Origin: Flavobacteriales bacterium
GTDB taxonomy: Bacteria; Bacteroidota; Bacteroidia; Flavobacteriales; PHOS-HE28
Reading direction: 5' to 3'
Length of the DNA: 10,965 nt
NCBI GenBank assembly: GCA_008016945.1
Contig: SSGN01000057.1
Span: 1-10,965 of the forward strand
Notes under the pieces: generated by a model
What the model was told of the DNA's origin: nothing
The model's input: the letters and a program-made list of their open reading frames with translations, nothing else
The model's database searches: none
Made by a program: the position numbers and the translations under genes
Shown: one piece after another, positions 7,442 through 10,965 of the stretch
Layout of the letters: the number at the start of each line of letters is the position of its first letter
Position numbering within the stretch: the stretch's first letter is position 1

Positions 7442-9718
7442 ATGAGACCACAAGGCATACAGAAGACCATCGACTTGGGCGATGGCAAGATCATCACCAT
7501 CGAGACGGGGGTGTTGGCCAAACAAGCGGACGGTGCAGTGACCGTACGCCTGGGCGACACCATCCTGCTCGCCACGGTGGTGGCCACCAAAGAGGCCCGC
7601 GAAGGCATCGACTTCCTGCCCCTGCAGGTGGAGTACCGCGAGAAATTCAGCGCCGCCGGCCGTTTCCCCGGAGGCTTCTTCAAGCGTGAGGCACGCCCCA
7701 GTGACCACGAGGTGCTCACCAGCCGCTTGATCGACCGCGCCCTGCGCCCGCTGTTCCCCGACGACTTCCATGGCGACACCCAAGTGGTGGTGAGCCTGAT
7801 GAGCGCCGACAAGCAGAACCAGGCCGACGCTATCGCCTGCCTGGCCGCAGCCGCCGCCCTGGCCGTGAGCGACATCCCCTTCGGTGGACCGGTGAGCGAG
7901 GTGCGTGTGGCACGTATCAACGGAAAGTTCGTGCTCAATCCGCTCATGAGCGAGATGGAAGGCGTGGACCTGGACCTGATCGTGGCCGGCACCAAGACGG
8001 ACATCCTCATGGTGGAGGGTGAGATGAACGAGGTGCAGGAAGGCGACATGATCGAGGCCATCAAACTGGCCCACGAGGTGATCAAGAAGCAATGCATCGC
8101 GCTGGACGAACTGAGCGCCATGGTGCCCAAGAGCCAGGTGAAGCGCACGTACAACCACGAGAACAACGTGGAGGCCATCGGCAACAAGATCATGGACTTC
8201 TGCTACCAGAAGTACTACGACCTGGCGCTGACCCCGAGCAGCAAGGAGGTGCGCTCCGAGAACTTCGCCAAGGTGAAGGAGGACTGCCTGGCCACCTTGA
8301 GCGACGAGGAGAAGACCGACAAGGCCATGCTCGCTCGTTACTTCAAGAAGGCGCAGAAGAAGGCCGTACGCAACGTGGTACTGGACAAAGGCGTTCGCTT
8401 GGACGGCCGCAAGACCACCGACATCCGCCCCATCTGGAGCGAGGTGGACGTGCTGCCCGGAACCCACGGCAGCGCCATCTTCACCCGGGGCGAAACACAG
8501 GCCATCAACATGCTCACCCTGGGCAGCAGCATGGACGAGCAGACCATCGCCCTGGCAACCCGCAAAGGCAGTGAGCGCTTCATGCTGCACTACAACTTCC
8601 CCAGCTTCAGCACGGGCGAGGTGAAGCCGATCCGCGGCCCCGGACGCCGTGAAGTGGGCCATGGCAACCTGGCCCTGCGCGCACTGAAGCCGGTGATCCC
8701 CGGCATCGAGACCAACCCGTACACCATCCGCCTGAACTGCGACATCCTCGAAAGCAACGGCAGCAGCTCCATGGCCACCGTATGCAGCGGTACCCTGGCC
8801 TTGATGGACGCCGGGGTGAAGATCAAGGCACCCGTGAGCGGTATCGCCATGGGCATGATCAGCGACGGCAACCGCCATGCGATCCTGAGCGACATCCTCG
8901 GCGATGAGGATTTCTTGGGCGACATGGACTTCAAGGTGACCGGTACCGCCAAGGGCATCACGGCCACGCAGATGGACATGAAGGTGGACGGCCTGCCGTA
9001 CGAAGTGCTCGCGCAAGCGTTGGAGCAAGCCCGTCAAGGTCGCCTGCACATCCTGGGTGAAATGCTGAAGACGCTGGACGTGCCACGAGCCGACTACAAG
9101 GACCACGCTCCTCGGATCATCACCATCACCATCCCGAAGGAGAGCATCGGTGCCGTGATCGGGCCCGGTGGCCGCGTGATCCAGGAGATCCAGGCCGAGA
9201 CCGGCGCGCACATCAGCATCGACGAGATCGATGGCATGGGCCACGTGGAGATCATGAGCGAGAACAAAGCCAGCATCGATGCGGCCCTCGCCCGTGTGAA
9301 CGCGATCGCCAACCCGCCGCAAGCGGAAGTGGGTGCCACCTACAAGGGCAAGGTGAAGACCATCATGCCCTATGGTGCCTTCGTGGAAGTGCTGCCCGGC
9401 GTGGATGGCCTGTTGCACGTGAGCGAACTGGAGTGGCGCCGTATCGAGCGCGTGGAAGACGTGCTGAAGGAGGGCGATGTAATCGAGTTCCAGGTGACCG
9501 GCAAGGACCCGCGCAGCGGTAAGCTGAAGCTGAGCCGCCGCGTGCTGCTGCCCAAACCCGAAGGTTGGGTGGAGCGCGAGCCGGCCATGGATGGCGAGCG
9601 CCGTGACCGTGGTGACCGCCCGCGCCGGGACGATCGTCCGCGCCGCGATGACCGTCCCCGCCGGGATGACCGCCCGCGCCGGGACTTCAACGAAGATGGT
9701 GGTCCGAGCGCGAACTAA
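7442..9718 (+). CDS. pnp: Polyribonucleotide nucleotidyltransferase (PNPase)
   Basis: This 758-residue protein is a phosphorolytic 3'-5' exoribonuclease that degrades mRNA to nucleoside diphosphates as a trimer. Domain order is standard: a first RNase PH core (about residues 5-220, with [19 protein letters not shown]), a helical linker, and a second RNase PH core (about 310-550). The second core carries [17 protein letters not shown], the phosphate-site loop [13 protein letters not shown], and [15 protein letters not shown], in which Asp488 and Asp494 align with the catalytic Asp486 and Asp492 of E. coli. A KH domain follows with IGPGG at about 573-577, then an S1 domain from about residue 631 ([29 protein letters not shown]). 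The unusual part is the tail: after residue ~715 it becomes Arg/Asp-rich with four tandem DRPRRD units. The ATG at 7442 gives the usual short N-terminus. Expression may depend partly on readthrough from rpsO. Confidence 0.99.
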   Translation: MRPQGIQKTIDLGDGKIITIETGVLAKQADGAVTVRLGDTILLATVVATKEAREGIDFLPLQVEYREKFSAAGRFPGGFFKREARPSDHEVLTSRLIDRALRPLFPDDFHGDTQVVVSLMSADKQNQADAIACLAAAAALAVSDIPFGGPVSEVRVARINGKFVLNPLMSEMEGVDLDLIVAGTKTDILMVEGEMNEVQEGDMIEAIKLAHEVIKKQCIALDELSAMVPKSQVKRTYNHENNVEAIGNKIMDFCYQKYYDLALTPSSKEVRSENFAKVKEDCLATLSDEEKTDKAMLARYFKKAQKKAVRNVVLDKGVRLDGRKTTDIRPIWSEVDVLPGTHGSAIFTRGETQAINMLTLGSSMDEQTIALATRKGSERFMLHYNFPSFSTGEVKPIRGPGRREVGHGNLALRALKPVIPGIETNPYTIRLNCDILESNGSSSMATVCSGTLALMDAGVKIKAPVSGIAMGMISDGNRHAILSDILGDEDFLGDMDFKVTGTAKGITATQMDMKVDGLPYEVLAQALEQARQGRLHILGEMLKTLDVPRADYKDHAPRIITITIPKESIGAVIGPGGRVIQEIQAETGAHISIDEIDGMGHVEIMSENKASIDAALARVNAIANPPQAEVGATYKGKVKTIMPYGAFVEVLPGVDGLLHVSELEWRRIERVEDVLKEGDVIEFQVTGKDPRSGKLKLSRRVLLPKPEGWVEREPAMDGERRDRGDRPRRDDRPRRDDRPRRDDRPRRDFNEDGGPSAN
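9614..9685 (+). repeat. four tandem 18-bp units encoding DRPRRD in the PNPase tail
   Basis: Units lie at 9614-9631, 9632-9649, 9650-9667 and 9668-9685 (PNPase residues 725-748). Each encodes DRPRRD exactly. The first and last copies are identical in DNA; the middle two differ only at synonymous third positions. A related ERRDRG precedes them. Alternating Arg and Asp suggests a disordered, charge-patterned RNA- or protein-binding tail. Confidence 0.95.
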
Positions 9719-9758
9719 GCGTTGACACGAGGCTGGGTCGAACCCGGCATGACATGCG

Positions 9759-9785
9759 AGAAGCCGCCCGAACAGGGCGGCTTCT
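9759..9785 (+). terminator. intrinsic terminator after pnp
   Basis: AGAAGCCGCCC (9759-9769) and GGGCGGCTTCT (9775-9785) form a perfect 11-bp GC-rich stem with loop GAACA, 40 bases after the pnp stop. The 3' arm ends in CTTCTT but no long T-run follows. The rest of the gap to the sigma factor gene (9786-9923) shows only a weak inverted repeat, GTTGCG/CGCAAC (9872-9877 and 9895-9900), and a poor -7-like ACTCTTCG at 9889-9896. Confidence 0.78.
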
Positions 9786-9923
9786 TCCGTTGTAGCCATT
9801 GCGCGGGATCCGACGGGGCCGCAACAGCCTGTCGTACGCGGCCGGCGCCACCGGTAACCTAACGCCGTGCGGTTGCGTTGAACGACCCACTCTTCGCAAC
9901 ACGAGCGCACACATATGGCAAGG

Positions 9924-10790
9924 ATGAGGCAGTTGAAGATCACCAAACAGGTGACCAACCGGGACACTCCGTCCCTGGACAAGTACCTGCAGGAGATCGG
10001 GAAAGTGAAGTTGATCACCGCACAGGAAGAGGTTGAACTGGCGAGGCGCATCAAGCAGGGCGATACCCTGGCGCTCGAACAACTCGCCAAAGCCAATCTG
10101 CGCTTCGTGGTCTCGGTCGCGAAGCAATACCAAGGCCAAGGCCTCAGCCTGCCGGACCTGATCAGCGAGGGCAACCTCGGCCTGATCAAAGCCGCCGGCC
10201 GGTTCGACGAGACCCGCGGCTTCAAGTTCATCAGCTATGCCGTGTGGTGGATCCGACAGCAGATCCTCCAAAGCCTGGCTGAGCAAGCCCGCATCGTGCG
10301 CCTACCCCTGAACAAGATCGGCTCCATCAACAAGATCAACAAGGCCTTCGCCAAGTTGGAGCAGGAGCATGAACGCCCACCCACCGCCGCGGAACTGGCC
10401 GAGGTGCTGGAGATGACCTTGGAGGAGGTGAAGACCAGCTTGAACAACACCGGCCGCCACCTCAGCATGGATGCTCCGTTGCGCGAAGGCGACGACAGCG
10501 GTACCATGATGGACGTGATGCGCAACGACGATATTCCCAGCCCGCTGGACAGCCTGATGACCGACAGCCTGCGCGCCGAGATCGAACGGTCGCTGAGCGC
10601 CTTGGCCGGCCGGGAGAGCGACGTGATCCGCCTGTACTTCGGCCTGAACGGCAACCAGCCCCATACCCTGGAGGAGATCGGCCAGAAATTCGACCTGACC
10701 CGCGAACGCGTTCGACAGATCAAGGAGAAGGCCATCCGCCGCATGAAGCACACCAGCCGCAGCGGTGTGTTGAAGGCCTACCTCGGCTGA
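9924..10790 (+). CDS. rpoD: Primary RNA polymerase sigma factor (sigma-70 family, Bacteroidota SigA type)
   Basis: This is the housekeeping sigma factor that directs RNA polymerase to most promoters. At 288 residues it is the short Bacteroidota form, with no region 1.1 and no large non-conserved insert. Region 1.2 is visible ([20 protein letters not shown]). Region 2 contains [36 protein letters not shown] and the promoter-melting and -7 recognition helix [15 protein letters not shown]. Region 3 has [19 protein letters not shown] and [13 protein letters not shown]. Region 4.2 has the helix-turn-helix [20 protein letters not shown] and the tail [17 protein letters not shown]. The ATG at 9924 starts the MRQLKITK sequence usual for the phylum; an in-frame ATG at 9915 would add MAR and cannot be excluded. 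It sits between hairpins at both ends, so it is probably a single-gene unit. Confidence 0.98.
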   Translation: MRQLKITKQVTNRDTPSLDKYLQEIGKVKLITAQEEVELARRIKQGDTLALEQLAKANLRFVVSVAKQYQGQGLSLPDLISEGNLGLIKAAGRFDETRGFKFISYAVWWIRQQILQSLAEQARIVRLPLNKIGSINKINKAFAKLEQEHERPPTAAELAEVLEMTLEEVKTSLNNTGRHLSMDAPLREGDDSGTMMDVMRNDDIPSPLDSLMTDSLRAEIERSLSALAGRESDVIRLYFGLNGNQPHTLEEIGQKFDLTRERVRQIKEKAIRRMKHTSRSGVLKAYLG

Positions 10791-10801
10791 GCACCCTATC
10801 G

Positions 10802-10860
10802 GCACCGTCGGCCCACGCGCCACAGGAGCACCCTGGGCGCGTTGGGCCGACGGTGCTTTT
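10802..10860 (+). terminator. long nested hairpin terminator after the sigma factor gene
   Basis: GCACCGTCGGCCCA (10802-10815) pairs perfectly with TGGGCCGACGGTGC (10843-10856). Inside it, CGCGCC (10816-10821) pairs with GGCGCG (10836-10841) and CAGG (10823-10826) with CCTG (10832-10835), leaving single bulges T10842 and A10822 and a 5-base loop AGCAC. That makes 24 base pairs, followed by TTTT (10857-10860). It starts 12 bases after the stop codon. Strong intrinsic-terminator structure with a short T-run. Confidence 0.87.
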
Positions 10861-10871
10861 GCGCCCTGGAG

Positions 10872-10879
10872 TACCTTCG
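10872..10879 (+). promoter_or_regulatory. candidate -7 box before rpe
   Basis: TACCTTCG, followed by C, differs from TAnnTTTG at one base. It lies just after the sigma factor terminator and 38 bases before the rpe ATG. No convincing TTG at -33 spacing is visible. Confidence 0.38.
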
Positions 10880-10917
10880 CACCGCGCTCCCGCCCTCCCA
10901 TCCCGGTGCCCACGCCC

Positions 10918-10965
10918 ATGCCACACATCGTAGCCCCTTCGCTCCTCGCCGCCGACTTCGCCGAC
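10918..10965 (+). CDS. rpe: Ribulose-phosphate 3-epimerase (partial, 3' end missing)
   Basis: Only the first 16 codons are in the window. They encode MPHIVAPSLLAADFAD, which fits the first beta strand and loop of ribulose-phosphate 3-epimerase (family pattern APSILxADF, as in E. coli Rpe). The serine in APS is part of the substrate site. The enzyme interconverts ribulose 5-phosphate and xylulose 5-phosphate in the pentose phosphate pathway. The ATG at 10918 gives the normal short N-terminus. The call rests on a short but distinctive motif; the rest of the gene lies beyond the right edge. Confidence 0.86.
   Translation, partial: MPHIVAPSLLAADFAD

Noticed and set aside
7334..10231. A 965-codon open frame on the minus strand opposite pnp and the sigma factor gene
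   Set aside because: It is antisense to two unmistakable genes, has a His/Val/Gly/Leu-rich shadow composition, and is explained by strong G/C third-position bias removing antisense stops. It shows no domain.
10789..10834. Direct 9-base repeat GAGCACCCT at 10789-10797 and 10826-10834
   Set aside because: Short and GC-rich. One copy overlaps the terminator loop and the other the stop codon. No flanking structure suggests an attachment site or duplication.
1..10965. CRISPR array, tRNA/rRNA genes, insertion sequence, prophage or defence island
   Set aside because: No direct-repeat/spacer pattern, no tRNA cloverleaf, no transposase or integrase motifs; apart from the T9SS cargo, the genes are core housekeeping genes.

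Overview
The window is a GC-rich piece of a Bacteroidota chromosome. Four things support this: a secreted protein ending in a type IX secretion (T9SS) sorting domain; a lipoprotein-type TamA homologue (TamL); a short primary sigma factor of the Bacteroidota type, which lacks region 1.1; and promoter-like TAnnTTTG elements, the -7 box of this phylum. Together, the T9SS and the strong preference for G/C-ending codons point to a high-GC flavobacterial or chitinophaga-like lineage. The exact taxon is inference.

Layout: (1) 1-1016 is the 3' end of a T9SS cargo protein, cut by the left window edge. (2) 1227-1964 on the minus strand is a SpoU/TrmH-family RNA methyltransferase, divergent from tamL. 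(3) 2055-4520 is tamL, an outer-membrane barrel of the BamA/TamA type with a lipoprotein signal. (4) 4521-4836 is a 316-base stretch without a convincing gene, ending in a good fbaB promoter. (5) 4837-5907 is fbaB, class I fructose-bisphosphate aldolase. (6) 5915-5971 is a perfect 25-bp inverted repeat, AT-rich and unlike its surroundings. (7) 6010-6855 is accD. (8) 6994-7263 is rpsO, followed by an intrinsic terminator and then pnp (7442-9718), the classic rpsO-pnp pair. (9) 9924-10790 is the primary sigma factor gene, closed by a very long hairpin. (10) The window ends in the first 16 codons of rpe.

The genes are core housekeeping: envelope biogenesis (tamL), RNA modification (trmH-like), glycolysis and pentose phosphate (fbaB, rpe), fatty-acid synthesis (accD), translation (rpsO), RNA turnover (pnp) and transcription (sigma factor). 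All but the methyltransferase lie on the plus strand. Hairpins and separate promoter-like boxes between most neighbours suggest mainly single-gene transcription units rather than one operon.

I found no new multi-gene system, no CRISPR array, no tRNA or rRNA gene and no recognisable transposase. The most interesting signals are small: the heptamer-periodic inverted repeat after fbaB, a recurring TAyCTTyGC box upstream of several genes, a four-copy DRPRRD tail on PNPase whose repeats differ only at synonymous sites, and the nested hairpin after the sigma factor gene.
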